A DNA stretch of 64,000 nt, from NCBI GenBank assembly GCA_030847615.1, contig JAUMIR010000005.1, positions 246,798,645 to 246,862,644 on the forward strand, given 5' to 3'. Origin of the DNA: Gambelia wislizenii (lineage: Eukaryota; Chordata; Lepidosauria; Squamata; Crotaphytidae). Position numbers and translations under genes: made by a program. This document shows positions 9,815 to 20,430 of this stretch, piece by piece; the stretch's first letter is position 1, and each line of letters begins with the position of its first letter. Under the pieces are notes generated by a model, which was not told the DNA's origin, did no database searches, and worked only from the letters and a program-made list of their open reading frames with translations.

Positions 9815-10815
9815 TGTTGATATCCTGGAGAGAAGTGGCCAGTGGGGTGCTGCAGGGTTCTGTCCTGGGCCCAGTGCTATTCAACATCTTTATCAATGAC
9901 ATGGATAAGGGAATAGAGGCCATGCTTATCAAGTTTGCAGATGACACCAAATTAGGAGGGGTAGCTAATACCCTAGAGGACAGGATGGAATCCAAAATGA
10001 CCTTAACAGATTAGAAAGCTGGGCCAAAACTAACAAAATGAATTTCAACAGTGAGAAATGTAGGATACTACACTTGGGCAGTAAACATGAAATGCACAGC
10101 TATAGGATGGGTGACACCTGGCTTGAGGGCAGTATATACGAAAGGAATCTAGGAGTCTTAGTGGACCACAAGGTGAACATGAGTCAGCAGTGTGATGCAG
10201 CAGATAAAAAAGCCAATGTGGTTCTAGGCTGCATTAATAGGAGTATAGTGTCTAGATCAAGGGAAGTAATAGAGCCACTCTGTTCCTCTTTAGTCAGATC
10301 TCACCTGGAATACTGTGTCCAGTTCCAGACACCACAGTTCAGGAAGGATATTGAGAAGCTGGAATGTGTCCAGAGGAGGGCGACCATGATGGTGAGAGGT
10401 CTGGGAGCCATGCCCTATGATGAACAGCTTAGGGAGCTGGGTATATTTAGTCTGGAGAAGAGAAGGTTAAGAGGTGACATGACAGCCATGTTTAAATATT
10501 TGAAGAGATGTCATACTGAGCATGGGGAAGCTTGTTTTCTGCTGCTCCGGAGACTAGGACACGGAGCAATGGGTTCAAACTACAGGAAAAGAGATTCCAC
10601 CTAAACATTAAGAAGAATTTCCTGATGGTAAGAGCTGTTCGAAAGTGGAATACACGCCTCGTAGTGTGGTGGATTCTCCTTCTTTGGAGGTTTTTAAACA
10701 GAGGCTGGATGGCCATCTGTCGGGAATGCTTTGATTGTGTATTCCTGCATAACAGGGGGTTAGACTGGATAGCCCTTGTGGTCTCTTCCAACTCTATGAT
10801 TCTATGATTCTATAA
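9815..10815 (+). mobile_element. 5'-truncated CR1 LINE (reverse transcriptase C-terminal half and 3' end)
   Basis: It encodes the palm and thumb of the CR1 reverse transcriptase: [19 protein letters not shown], then [10 protein letters not shown] with the FADD catalytic motif, then LGVLVDHKVNMS and YCVQFQTPQFRKDIEK. One frameshift falls near 10010 and another after 10530. The 3' end has the family tail of repeated ATTCTATGA (10788-10814). Truncation at the 5' side is typical of CR1. Sense orientation relative to CECR2, non-functional. Confidence 0.92.
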
Positions 10816-11293
10816 GAAGTTCAATAAAAAATATCAGTGAAGTAAAATTGCATATAATTGTGTGCAGGCTATAAAACTGCAAATACAGATTCAGGGAGAC
10901 AGATTGGTGCTAATCAGCAGCATCCTTGCTGCAGGCCCCATGGCTCTTAGCATAGGTCAATTGCTGCCTGTAGGCCAATGTGTGTCAGGGCTTCTGTAAA
11001 GTCTCAAGTCCCTCTTTTCAGCTTTTGACTAGTGGTGGGGATGTATGATAGGGAGAAGGCAGCAATTGCTGTGGATGTTGCTGATGGACATACCTGAGAA
11101 TTAGAATGCCAGCTGCTTTTTATCCTTGCAGTTGCACATATGTTTCTCTTTAAGTTGAAAGAACCTGATTATAGGGAAGATGGGAAGCCTGTAATGGTAA
11201 TACAAAAGCTGTGTTGTTTTTGAGCACATATCATATTTGTGGAATGGCCTCTTCTTTCCTAGTTCCAAGATGCTGATTCAGTTAAATCTTTGA

Positions 11294-11335
11294 TGTGACT
11301 GTTCTGTAGGCTTCTAATCTTTCAGGATATTTCTC
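11294..11335 (+). repeat. Left arm of 42-base perfect inverted repeat
   Basis: TGTGACTGTTCTGTAGGCTT is the start of a 42-base block whose exact reverse complement is at 12514-12555. The similarity stops abruptly on both sides. Confidence 0.9.
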
Positions 11336-12513
11336 AGATGGCTTAGATTAGCTCCTCATTAAAAAGCATTTGAGGAGCACCTTCATTAAGGAGAAGCTGG
11401 GCAAATCCTTGTAGAAATAACACAGAGGAAGAGAGAAAGGGACAGGGGCTATGCAGTGTCTGAGGAAAGACCAAGGTGATGGCCTTGCACATTTTGAAGA
11501 CTTAGAGAGCATGTGTTCTTTTTGGAGGAGCAGGCTGTAAGGGAAGACAGAGCAGAAGACAGAGAAGTCCCTATAGCCTTCTGTTCTGCATAGGCCACAG
11601 TGATCTCTACTGCAAGCATGTGCATGGTGCTTCAGTAAAGCTGCAGATTAACAAATCCAAGAACATTTCCTCCCAGATCATCTATCACACATTCTTATTG
11701 CCCCACAGCTGTCCTGACGTTCTCCACACATCTTTCCTCATGCAAATGCTTCTTCTCTTTCATTTTGCTAGCATTGAAAAGAGCAGGATTTTGTTTTGAG
11801 GGAGAAATCATGGCTGATTTGAACCTGTTCCTGAATATTTGTTGGCTTAAACTAAGGAGACTTTAAAAATTGCTGGACATAAATAAACATTAAGCCAAAA
11901 AAATTAGTGAACATCTCTGAATAACACCATGGTTGGTGTTCATGAGACTTTGTAGGGAAATATGAGCAAATCCATAATCTTAAGTGCTTGTAAACCGAAT
12001 TTTATCAGAGAACCGATAAATAAGGGTGGAAGAATAATGGATGAATATTTGAAATGCAGTTACATGTATGTAAACTTTCTTTCTTTAATAGGCCAAAGCA
12101 AAAGCTACGTATCTTATGTTATTTATAATTTTGTCCTCTTTTTTTTTTTAAACAAGTGTGGACCCAAATGTTCACCAGAAAATGAGTTTTATATGAAAAG
12201 ATAAGTCCTTCTCCCCCTCTCCCAATTCTACCTTATCACACTAGTCTGGTGCTGTTTGTGGCCTTAGTTTTGGATAACTTTGCTGCAACATACCGTTAGT
12301 AACATCTTCTAACCCACTGGTCCCCAATCTTGCGTCCTGACATATTATGGACTTCTGTTCCAGAGGCCTTGCCAATATAGCCAGTGGTGAGGAATTCTGC
12401 AAGTTGTGGTCCAACAACAACTGGGGAGCCACTGATTAAGAACCATTGACTTAACTGAATCCGATATTCCTTGTGACAACATCACTGTTGTGATGTTGAG
12501 AAATATCCTATTT

Positions 12514-12555
12514 GAGAAATATCCTGAAAGATTAGAAGCCTACAGAACAGTCACA
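12514..12555 (-). repeat. Right arm of 42-base perfect inverted repeat
   Basis: Exact reverse complement of 11294-11335. Just before it, GAGAAATATCCT occurs twice in tandem (12499-12510 and 12514-12525). Confidence 0.9.
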
Positions 12556-12559
12556 GTGT

Positions 12560-12660
12560 AGGGAGGAGGTGAGCCAAGAAGTCTTCAAGCCTTCACAGAC
12601 CCCCTGAGAGGACATTGTGGACCCCTGGCGGTCCCCAGGCCACAGGTTAAGAACCACTGT
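12560..12660. mobile_element. hAT-like non-autonomous element, right end
   Basis: Ends in ACAGGTTAAGAACCACTG, a typical hAT-type terminus. It shares GGAGGAGGTGAGCC, TTCAAGCC and GACCCCCTG blocks with the right end of the element at 36180-37051, so the two are one family. The left end is unclear; a candidate is near 12315. Confidence 0.6.
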
Positions 12661-12738
12661 TCTAGAGTGTGTGATGTGCAGCCTGCCTCTCTCTCAACCT
12701 TGAAGTTGTAAAGTGGGCAAGTTTATCAAAGTTATTGC

Positions 12739-13482
12739 GTGGCAGTCCCCACCACCATCTTCGCTCCAGAGCTGGGGAAGAAGTTGGGAATTATTGACTG
12801 CATAACAAAGGTGCTCTCAGTGAACCTTAGCCAGCTGGACCAAACTGGCAAATCCTCTTTCTCTCCTTCATTGTATTTCCTTGTTTCAGAGGAAGAAAAG
12901 CACACAGGGAAAGTGGTTGATGCTATTGGCAAAGGTAGCCAAATGTGCCCAACTGTTCACAGTAGTACCCTGCCCAACAGTCCATTCAGTAAAGACCAGA
13001 TGGGTGGAAGTATTGCATTCTGCTATTCAGATGTGCTACATCTGTCTTCAGAGTGCAGCTGGGATGGCACAACTGAATGCTGCTGCATATGGAAACCACC
13101 CTATATGCCTTTGGAAAGTATGCTTATTGTTTCCCCACCACACTTATCTTTCCTTTGGGTTAGAGTGGATTCTGGAGAACATTGCATTCTGCTTTATGAA
13201 TGTACATGGAACACCTACAGGGAGCACTGCCCAAGAAGCCATCCACTTCCTCCTTTTGACCAGGGGTTGGGGTGGGGATTGAGAGGTGAAAAGAAGTTGT
13301 TAACTACAATTTTTGAGTTGGCCAGCAAAGGGATTAATTTTCTGTTCTGGGATCAATGGTATCTTGTTCTGTGGAATAGTGCCTTTGCCAGGAATTCCCA
13401 TACTAAGGTAAGAAATGGGCACCAATTCTGTGAATGGAGAAAACTAGGGAAAGTGATACCTGTGAAATTCTCTGTACACTAG
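12739..13482 (+). other. Unassigned 248-codon open stretch
   Basis: An uninterrupted frame of about 744 bases, first codon GTG. The first ATG is at 12943, giving about 179 codons. I recognise no domain. It contains a cluster of Cys residues (CSWDGTTECCCIWK near 13050) and no signal peptide or repeats. A second frame over 12881-13282 is also open, which suggests low stop density rather than selection. No splice partners, promoter or polyadenylation site is evident. It may be an old retroelement fragment or chance. Confidence 0.2.
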
Positions 13483-13639
13483 TATTAAAGGCACAGGAGT
13501 CTGTCCTAACCATCTACAGTGTATGTTTATATAGATTGTTTTTCTGTGTACACTGTCTGTCTTATTAAATAATGAAACTGATACAATAACCCTTCTTTAT
13601 TTACATGTATTACAATTCTAATGCTTGCTCCCTTCAGTA

Positions 13640-14110
13640 TAGTCCCCGTTCACACTCACACACTAATGTAGTCTTGTTTTGCACTGATTGAAGGTGTGGA
13701 GCAGATCAATTTCTGTCAGCTGTGTAAACACATCTGCTATTTTCTTCTTTACTGCATCAATTGACTCAAAACATGTTCCTTTAAGCACTGATTTTACTTT
13801 AGGGAAAAGAGAAATGTTTTATGGTGCCAAATCTGGTGAATATGGAGGATATTCAAGTGTGTTTGTCAGCCAAGAACTGCTTCACAGAAAGTGCTGTGTG
13901 AGCAGGCGCATTGTCTTGATGACGAATGAAACCATTTCCCCACAGTTCTGGCCTTTTTTTTCTCCTGGATCTTTCAGCTTTGTCAAAACTTCCTTCTAAT
14001 AATGCTGGTTCACTGTTCTGCCTTCTTGAACCCATTCTGCCAAAATTAAGCCCTTGATGTCACAAAAAATGTGTCTTCCTTTCTCTCTGCTCTTGGCAAT
14101 GGCCCCCAGC
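13640..14110 (-). pseudogene. mariner transposase C-terminal fragment
   Basis: Read on the minus strand: ILAEWVQEGRTVNQ, a lysine-rich stretch, RPELWGNGFIRHQDNAPAHT with the second catalytic Asp of the DDD triad, SVKQFLADKHT, then after a frame change EYPPYSPDLAP with the third Asp, and a tail resembling ESIDAVKKKIADVFTQL. Mariner transposases cut and paste DNA at TA sites. The N-terminal DNA-binding half is missing, and a frameshift and a stop after LAP kill it. No terminal inverted repeats were found around it. Confidence 0.85.
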
Positions 14111-14124
14111 AGGTGAAAAAGGGG

Positions 14125-14180
14125 AATGTGAAGTTGAAGACTTTCACGGCCAGCATCCATAGGTTTTCCTTGGCTTTTTT
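14125..14180 (-). mobile_element. Penelope-like tail fragment
   Basis: On the minus strand GGATGCTGGCCGTGAAAGTC followed by TTCAACTTCAC matches the tail of the palindromic units at 0.6 and 31.35 kb (GGATGCCAGCCGTGAAAGCC). Only about 55 bases are present. Confidence 0.6.
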
Positions 14181-14913
14181 CCAGGCTTAGGGGAACCTAA
14201 GAAGAACACTCAGGAAACCGCATGCTCAAAGATCATCTGCTCAGGGATTGAGTCTACCGTGACTGAAAGAAATGTGTCCCCACCACTGAAGTGACTTCAG
14301 CAAGTGCAGAAGGACCAGAGGCCACAAGGCCCACCTCCCCTTCCATTGAAGTCACTTCAGCAGGCGAGGCAGGAGTCTTGACGACTAGGGCATGAAGAGG
14401 AAATCCTGCAAGCCTCCTTTGGAGACCTCCTGGAACCAGCCACCAGACAGGAAAGTACCAATGGGGGACAAAAGGAAAGGGAATGGATGGACAGGTGGAA
14501 GTTCCCAGTCCCTCCCCAGGTCCTCGAGAGCCCTGCACTCGGCAGTTGCAGAGGCAGCTCCTTTAGAAAAGACGCTCCACGTGTCGCAGCAGCTCTCATT
14601 CAGCATGGTAGCAGGCACTTCGCTCCATAACTTCATACTACCGGGGGAGGGGATTGAGGAGAATGACCACATGGCTGGCTCTGCTCATGGCTGCCATCTT
14701 GGGGAACCCCCTCACCTCAGCCCCTTGCCAGGCAGAGCAGTAGAAGAGCAAACCCTTAAAGTGGCAGCAGAGGTTTACTTGTGAGCACTCGTTCAGCTAA
14801 ATCAAAATAAATGCACATCTCAGGTGGTGACACTGGAAATTCAACAGGCCCACAACCAGCAGAAAGTGGAGAAAAAACCCCACCCTTCAGAGGAGGATTC
14901 AACCCTGTAGTCA

Positions 14914-15423
14914 ATGCAAGAGCTGTTGTGGAGGCATCTGCACTGCACACTTCCTCCTGGCATCCCCGACATGGATGAAGAGATTCAGACCCTCTTGTCT
15001 CAAGTCAGAAGTCTCTTGGAAACTCAACAGGCAAACCATGAGGCACAAGGAAAGGGCACCAACTACGGAAGTAGGGGGGAGAAAGGGAAAAAGACTGTCA
15101 CTAGCCAGAGCCTGTCTGGAAAAAGAGAAGCTGCTCCCTCAAACCATTCCTCAGGGGAATTAGACTGGGAGTCTAGGAGGAATCCCCTCCCAAGAAGTCC
15201 TTGATTTAGAGCAAAAACCTTTGGACTTGATTTTGGACAAGGAGGAGGGGGAGTGGTCAGACTCAACTCATGAGGAACAGTCTGACAAATTATTCTATGC
15301 AGAGGATTTTGCCTTACTGCTTTCCAAAGTGGCAATCACCTTGGGCCTGGCCTCCAGGACAGATCATCAGACCCATCCCCCAAGGACAGACTCCCACCAA
15401 ATTGAATGAAAGGGGTGCCTCTC
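14914..15423 (+). pseudogene. DIRS D gag, first part
   Basis: Frames here give DEEIQTLLSQVRSLLETQQA, a coiled-coil-like start, then an acidic stretch LDKEEGEWSDSTHEEQS (15215-15280). The acidic, repeat-poor composition and position upstream of the polymerase suggest a gag-like protein. Frames are broken by shifts, and a CR1 insertion interrupts it at 15424. The similar F fragment at 57-58 kb supports this reading. Confidence 0.5.
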
Positions 15424-16531
15424 ATAGAATCATAGAATTGCAGAGTTGGAAGAGACCACGAGGGCCATCCAGTCCAACCCCCTGCCATGCAGGAAATCAT
15501 GATCAAAGCATCCCCGACAGATGGCCATCCAGCCTCTGTTTAAAGACCTCCAAGGAAGGAGACCCCACCACACTCCGAGGGAGTGCGTTCCACTGCCAAA
15601 CAGCTCTTACTGTCAAAACGTTCCTCCTAATGTTGAGGTGGAATCTCTGTTCCTGGAGCTTGCATCCATTGCTCCGTGTTCCAATCTCTGGAGCAGCAGA
15701 AAAAAAGCTTGCTCCATCCTCAGCGTGACACCCCTTCAAATACTTAAACAGGGCTATCATATCACCTCTTAACCGTCTTTTTTCCAGGCTAAACATACCC
15801 AGCTCCCTAAGTCTCTCCTCATAAGGCATCGTTTCCAGACCTTTCACCATTTTAGTCACCCTCCTCTGGACACGCTGCAATTTGTCAATATTCTTTTTGA
15901 ATTGTGGTGCCCAGAACTGGACACAGTATTCTAAGTGAGGTCTGACCAAGGCAGAATAGAGCGGCACTATTACTTCCCTTGATCTGGACACTATACTTCT
16001 ATTGATGCAGCCCAAAATCGCATTGGCCTTTTTAGCTGCCGCATCACACTGTTTACTCATGTTCAACTTGTGGTCTACTAGGACTCCTAGATCCCTTTCG
16101 CACGTAGTCTCATTCAGCCAGGTCTCCCCCATCCTATATCTATGCATTTCATTTTTTCGCCCTAAGTGCAGTACCTTACATTTCTCCGTATTGAATTTCA
16201 TTTTGTTAGCTTTGGCCCAGCTCTCCAGTTTATCCAGGTCATCTTGAATTTTGATCCTGTCCTCCAGGGTATTAGCTACTCCTCCTAATTTGGTGTCATC
16301 TGCAAATTTGGTAAGTATGCCCCTAATTCCCTCATCCAAGTCGTTGATAAAAATGTTGAATAGCACTTGGCCCAGGACAGAACCCTGTGGCACCCCACTG
16401 GTCACATCTTTCCAAGACAAAGAGGAGCCACTGCTGAGCACCCTTTGGGTTCAGCCGGTCGACCAATTACAAATCCATTGAACTGTTAACTTGTCTAGCC
16501 CACATTTTACAAGCTTGTTTGCAAGAATGTG
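15424..16531 (-). mobile_element. 5'-truncated CR1 LINE inserted in DIRS D
   Basis: The minus strand carries one long open frame (16441 to 15503): [30 protein letters not shown] with the catalytic FADD, CKVLHLGRKNEMHRYRMGE, LGVLVDHKLN, and a C-terminal LPRSVVGSPSLEVFKQRLDG. The 3' tail of repeated ATTCTATGA is at 15424-15437. With about 310 codons still open it is younger than the other CR1 pieces, but the endonuclease and N-terminal reverse transcriptase are missing, so it is not mobile. Confidence 0.93.
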
Positions 16532-16539
16532 TTGAGACT

Positions 16540-17120
16540 TCCCAGAACCACAGTCAAAGAGTTGCCCTTCCCTTCAGTGTTCCTGCACCTAGTCAAAGGT
16601 ATATGGGAAACGCCACTGCAGGGGGAAAGGGGTACCATGTTAGCACAGAAGTTTTATAACCCCAACAAGCAGGTGCTAGACATCCTAAAAGTGCCCATGG
16701 TTGACTCCCCCCCAGTGGCCTCCCTGGTTTCAGGATCTCTAGCTCCTAAAGAGGGCATGGGATTCCTTAACGACTTGGAGGAGCCACATGGCTCAAACAC
16801 TAGGAAGTGGATGCACATTCCAGAGCCAACCTCTCCACAATCCCCTTCAGGGATACAAAACTATTTGAACAGGAGGCTTTGAAAGATATGCTAATGGAGA
16901 CAAAAGATAAGAAATAGGCAATGCCAACTATGTCTAGGAGAGGAGACAGGAAAGGAATCAAGTAGCCCTACCTACAAAACCCCTCCTTCAGATCCCCCAG
17001 GGGGTATGGGAGGCAAAGGGATTTTTTATTCTTTCGACCCTCTTGGGCCAGATCCAGCTATCCTTCCAGGCAGGTCACTTCCTCTCAGTCCTCCTCCAAC
17101 TGCAAGGGAGGTCATCAGCC
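16540..17120 (+). pseudogene. DIRS D gag, second part
   Basis: Continues after the CR1: ELPFPSVFLHLVKGIWETPL and YNPNKQVLDILKVPMVDSPP (16550-16710), then a GMGFLNDLEEP block. This resembles the conserved middle of DIRS-type gag (a Phe-Pro..., Trp..., Pro-Met-Val-Asp pattern), which the F copy also shows as FVIPFPEIFSDTLEGEWLTS. It ends in several stops. Confidence 0.6.
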
Positions 17121-17199
17121 CCAGTGGAGGGGCAGGCAGCAATTCTGATGTCCAGCCTCCACCAGTAGGAGGCAGACTCTAATTGTTCCGGGAGGCCTG

Positions 17200-17900
17200 G
17201 GAGAGAACCACCAGAGACAGGTGGGTCATTTCCACTGTCTCCCAGGGCTATTCCAGAATGGGTTTCTGCCCTCCCCTGTACCTAAGGATCTCCAGAAAAG
17301 GAGCATTCAAGCTCAGGCCATAAAGCTTTTTCTGAACATCAGAGCAATAGAGGAGGTACCCTACCTGCAGCACTTCTCATAAGTATATTCCTTCACGATT
17401 CCAAAGAGAGGGGACATCTGGTTGAACCTGGACTTGAAGCACACAAATTCATCACATGCAAGCGGTTTTGCAAGGAAACTCTGTCCTCCATACGAGAGGC
17501 ACTGCAGGAAGGAGACTTCCTTGTGTCCTCGAACTTAGCAGAAGTCTATCTTCACATGATGGTGGCCAGGGACAGCAGAACATTTCTCAGGTTTACCTTA
17601 AGTCAGAGGCACTTTTATACTAGGCTCTTCCCTTTGGGTTGGCCTCAGCACCCACAGTCTTCATCAAGGTGCTGGTAGCCCTGGTAGCACACTTGAGGCT
17701 CCAAGAAATACATCTGTCCTTACCTGGATGATGTGCTGCTGAGAGCCCCATTGTTCCAAAGGGCACAGAGGGACCTGGATGTCACCATGCACTGCCTGCA
17801 GGGGGAATAATTTCCTGATAAACTGCAAAAAGGGCAACTTAGAGCCATCCGAGAGCATAGCACTTTTACATACTACTGGTTTCAAATATTTTTTTTACTA
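17200..17900 (+). pseudogene. DIRS D reverse transcriptase remnant
   Basis: WVISTVSQGYS (17220) begins the pol region. GDFLVSSNLAEVYLHMMVAR and then FLRFTL (17512-17600) correspond to the palm segment that holds the first catalytic Asp, here replaced by Asn. LPFGLASAP follows. The second catalytic motif is degraded near 17720. Multiple stops and shifts. Confidence 0.7.
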
Positions 17901-18129
17901 ATGTCATCTATCAGTAAAGGAAATGATATACCTCTCAGAGGAGAGTCAGATCAACACTAGGACGGAGGCACTCAGAATCCACTCCCATTCGTCAGCACTT
18001 CTCATGGCCCTCTCCAGACTCCTGGGACTTGTGATCTCTGTGATCCAGGTGGTTCCGTGGGCCAGGTTCCACACCAGACCCCTCCAAATATACCTCCAAT
18101 AATACCAAGCAACAGATATCCTTGCAAAA

Positions 18130-18460
18130 ATGTCTGCTGCTCTGGATACCTCCTCAGGTCAGGGCATCCCCCTCTTGGCGGACCCAGAGAGCCAATCTGG
18201 CCAGTGGTTCACCCTTGGTCCAGAAACATTACATTACCATTGTGACAGATGCCAGCCTCCTAGGCTGGGGTCGGCACACTGTCAAGAAACCACAGCACAG
18301 GGCATCTGGGGCCACCAAAAGAAGGGACACAACATAAACTGGCTGGAGCTAAGAGTAGCCTGCTTGTCCCTACTCCACTTTACCCCCAGGCTCAGAGGGA
18401 AGCATATCTTAGTTCTCTCAGACAACATGACAGCTTGCTCTTACATCACCAAACAGTGAG
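18130..18460 (+). pseudogene. DIRS D RNase H remnant
   Basis: Reads IVTDASLLGWGRHTVK (the catalytic Asp in TDAS), then GIWGHQKKGHNINWLELRVA with the catalytic Glu, and ILVLSDNMTACSYITKQ with the third acidic residue. These are the ordered RNase H blocks of DIRS and related retroelements. A frame change separates the first block from the rest. Confidence 0.75.
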
Positions 18461-19359
18461 AGATGAGATCACGCTCCCTCCACAGGGAAGTGACCTTACT
18501 ATTCCAGTGGGCGGAGAGAATGGTGCTGTCACTCTCAGCTTAAAGGTTAGTACATTCAGGATTCAACCAACCTACAGACAGACTTCCTGAGCAGACACAA
18601 AGTGCTTCCAGGAGAATGGTCCCTACACCCACAGGTGTTCAAACAACTGCTGACCAGGTTCAGGATGATGGAGGCAGACACGTTTGCCTCTCAGGCCAAC
18701 CAGAAATTTCCTCAAGGTTCCCGTCCCCAGGGGCCAAGGTTATGGACTCACTCCTGGCCGAAAGGCCTACTTCTTCATTCCCCTTCCACTAGTATTTCTT
18801 CCTTCCCCTTCTACTAGTGAAAAAGACAATCAGGAAGGTGAGGTAAGAAGGGGCAAAGGTGGTCTTCATAGCTCCCCACTGGCCAAGGAGACTGTGGTTC
18901 TCTGACCTGATTGACCTGTCCCAGGCAGCCCCATGGCACCTACCACAAAGGGAAGACCTGCTGTACCAGGGCCCCTTCCTTCACCCCAGAGTAGCTTGGC
19001 TCCAACTGGAGATGGAACAGGAGGCCTACAGGGGGTGCCGGTACAAAGAAGCAGTTCTCTCCACACTTATGTCATCTTGTAGGCACTCCAAAATGAGGAA
19101 CTCTGAGCCCATGTGGAAGGCCTTCACCAGGTGGTGCTCAGCCAGCACCACCCAGGGAGAAGTGTCAGTAAAATACGTGTAAAATACCTTTCTGCAGAAT
19201 GGATTAAACCTAGGTCTCAGGCCCAGCACCTTAAAAAGGCAGGCCACAGCCTTATCCTCAGTTCTGCACTTGACCCAAGGGGCGACAGTATCCTCACACC
19301 CACTTGTATGAAGTTTCCTGAGGGGAGCCACCATCATATCCCCTCCAGTTAGGCACCAT

Positions 19360-20055
19360 TTTCCTTCTTGGAACCTTCCATTGGTCCTAAGGCAGTTGAT
19401 CAAGCCCCCTTTGAAACTGCTCTGGAGGGTCTTCTTAAGGATTCTTTCTTTGAAGATGGCCTTTCTGGTGGCCATCACCTCAGCCAGAAGGGTATCTAAG
19501 CTATCGGTGCTATCAGTCAGGGAGCACCTGTGATCCTTCAGTGAGGACTGTGTGTTGCTACGTACAGATCTCTCCTTCATTCCCAAGGTACTCTCCACCT
19601 TCCACCTCTCACAAGAATTGATCCTTACTTACTTCTGCCCCAGTCCATCACACCCTAGAGAGACATTGTAGTGTAAGTTAGATGTGTGCAGGTCACTCAA
19701 GATTTACATCAAGAGGACAAGGCCCAGCAGGCGTTCTGATTGCCTATTTGTGTCTTTTAGTTCAGCCTCCCTAGGAATGAGGTGTCCCAGATGAACCATT
19801 GCTAATTGGATCAAGACATGCATTCTAACGGCATATAATATGATGAAGTTGCCCGGACCCACCAGAGTAATGGCCCACTCCACTAGGTCAATGGCCGCTT
19901 CTGCAGTCTTTTCCTATAACACCTCTGTCATAGAGCTATGTAGGGCAGCCACCTGGAGCACACCTTCCTCCTTCATCTGTCATTACAAGGTTGACAAATT
20001 TAGGGTGGCGGATGCTGTCTTTGGAAGGGTATTGCAAGAGTCCCAAGTGTACTGG
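19360..20055 (+). pseudogene. DIRS D tyrosine recombinase remnant
   Basis: MAFLVAITSARRVSKLSVLS (19456-19515) is the block with the first catalytic Arg. STFHLSQELILTYFCP follows, and the C-terminal end has a CRAATWS-like block near 19945 before the final Tyr region. Tyrosine recombinases integrate circular DIRS DNA without target duplication. Several stops and frame changes disrupt it. Confidence 0.65.
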
Positions 20056-20059
20056 AGTA

Positions 20060-20430
20060 TATCCGAAGTGTGATGGATTCCTTTTCTCACCAACCCAGAG
20101 AATGCCACATTGGTTACTTACCATGAAGGTGCATTCTGGGGTTGTTGAGAGGAGGAATCCACACACATCCCTCAGTGACTACCCATCTTTTCCATGGGGG
20201 GAAGCTACTATCCTTATTTCAATTCTCTTGTCTACTCGCTCTACTGGGCTTTGTTAGTCAGTGAACTGGCCTCCTGGAGGGCTGGAGGGGAGGAGTCTAC
20301 AGTCCTCTTCAGCTGATACAATTTTCTTCCTGCCTCTCTCTGGGTGGTGAAGGGGAGTAATCCAAGTGTAATGGATTTCTCCTCTCAACAACCCCAGAAT
20401 GCACCTTTATGGTAAGTAACCAATGTGGCA
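20060..20430 (+). repeat. DIRS D internal complementary region and right terminal repeat
   Basis: 20100-20160 (CACATTGGTTACTTACCATG, GTGCATTCTGGGGTTGTTGA) is the reverse complement of 20380-20430 (TCAACAACCCCAGAATGCAC, ATGGTAAGTAACCAATGTGG). This is the complementary arrangement expected near the 3' end of a DIRS element. Confidence 0.75.

Larger units (their letters stand above)
10816..12559. other. Intron sequence with a pair of exact inverted repeats
   Basis: Apart from the 42-base inverted pair (11294-11335 and 12514-12555) and a possible hAT-like left end near 12315 (CACTGGTCCCCAATCTTG), no gene or element is recognised. Confidence 0.5.
14270..20430 (+). mobile_element. DIRS-type retrotransposon D (second lineage), decayed, split by CR1
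   Basis: The order gag, reverse transcriptase, RNase H, tyrosine recombinase, internal complementary region, right terminal repeat is preserved on the + strand, but the protein and terminal sequences differ clearly from copies A, B, C and E. The right end (20370-20430) includes TCTCAACAACCCCAGAATGC, whose reverse complement occurs at 20131-20150. No matching left terminal repeat is seen near 14.2 kb, so the 5' end is truncated or rearranged and the start given is approximate. Confidence 0.75.

Noticed and set aside
12310..12430. Left end of the hAT-like element near 12.6 kb
   Set aside because: CACTGGTCCCCAATC resembles a hAT end but does not pair well with the right end, and no matching 8-base duplication was found.
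13853..14035. Possible small DNA-binding protein on the minus strand
   Set aside because: Its HQDNAPAHT block and neighbours identify it as part of a mariner transposase pseudogene.
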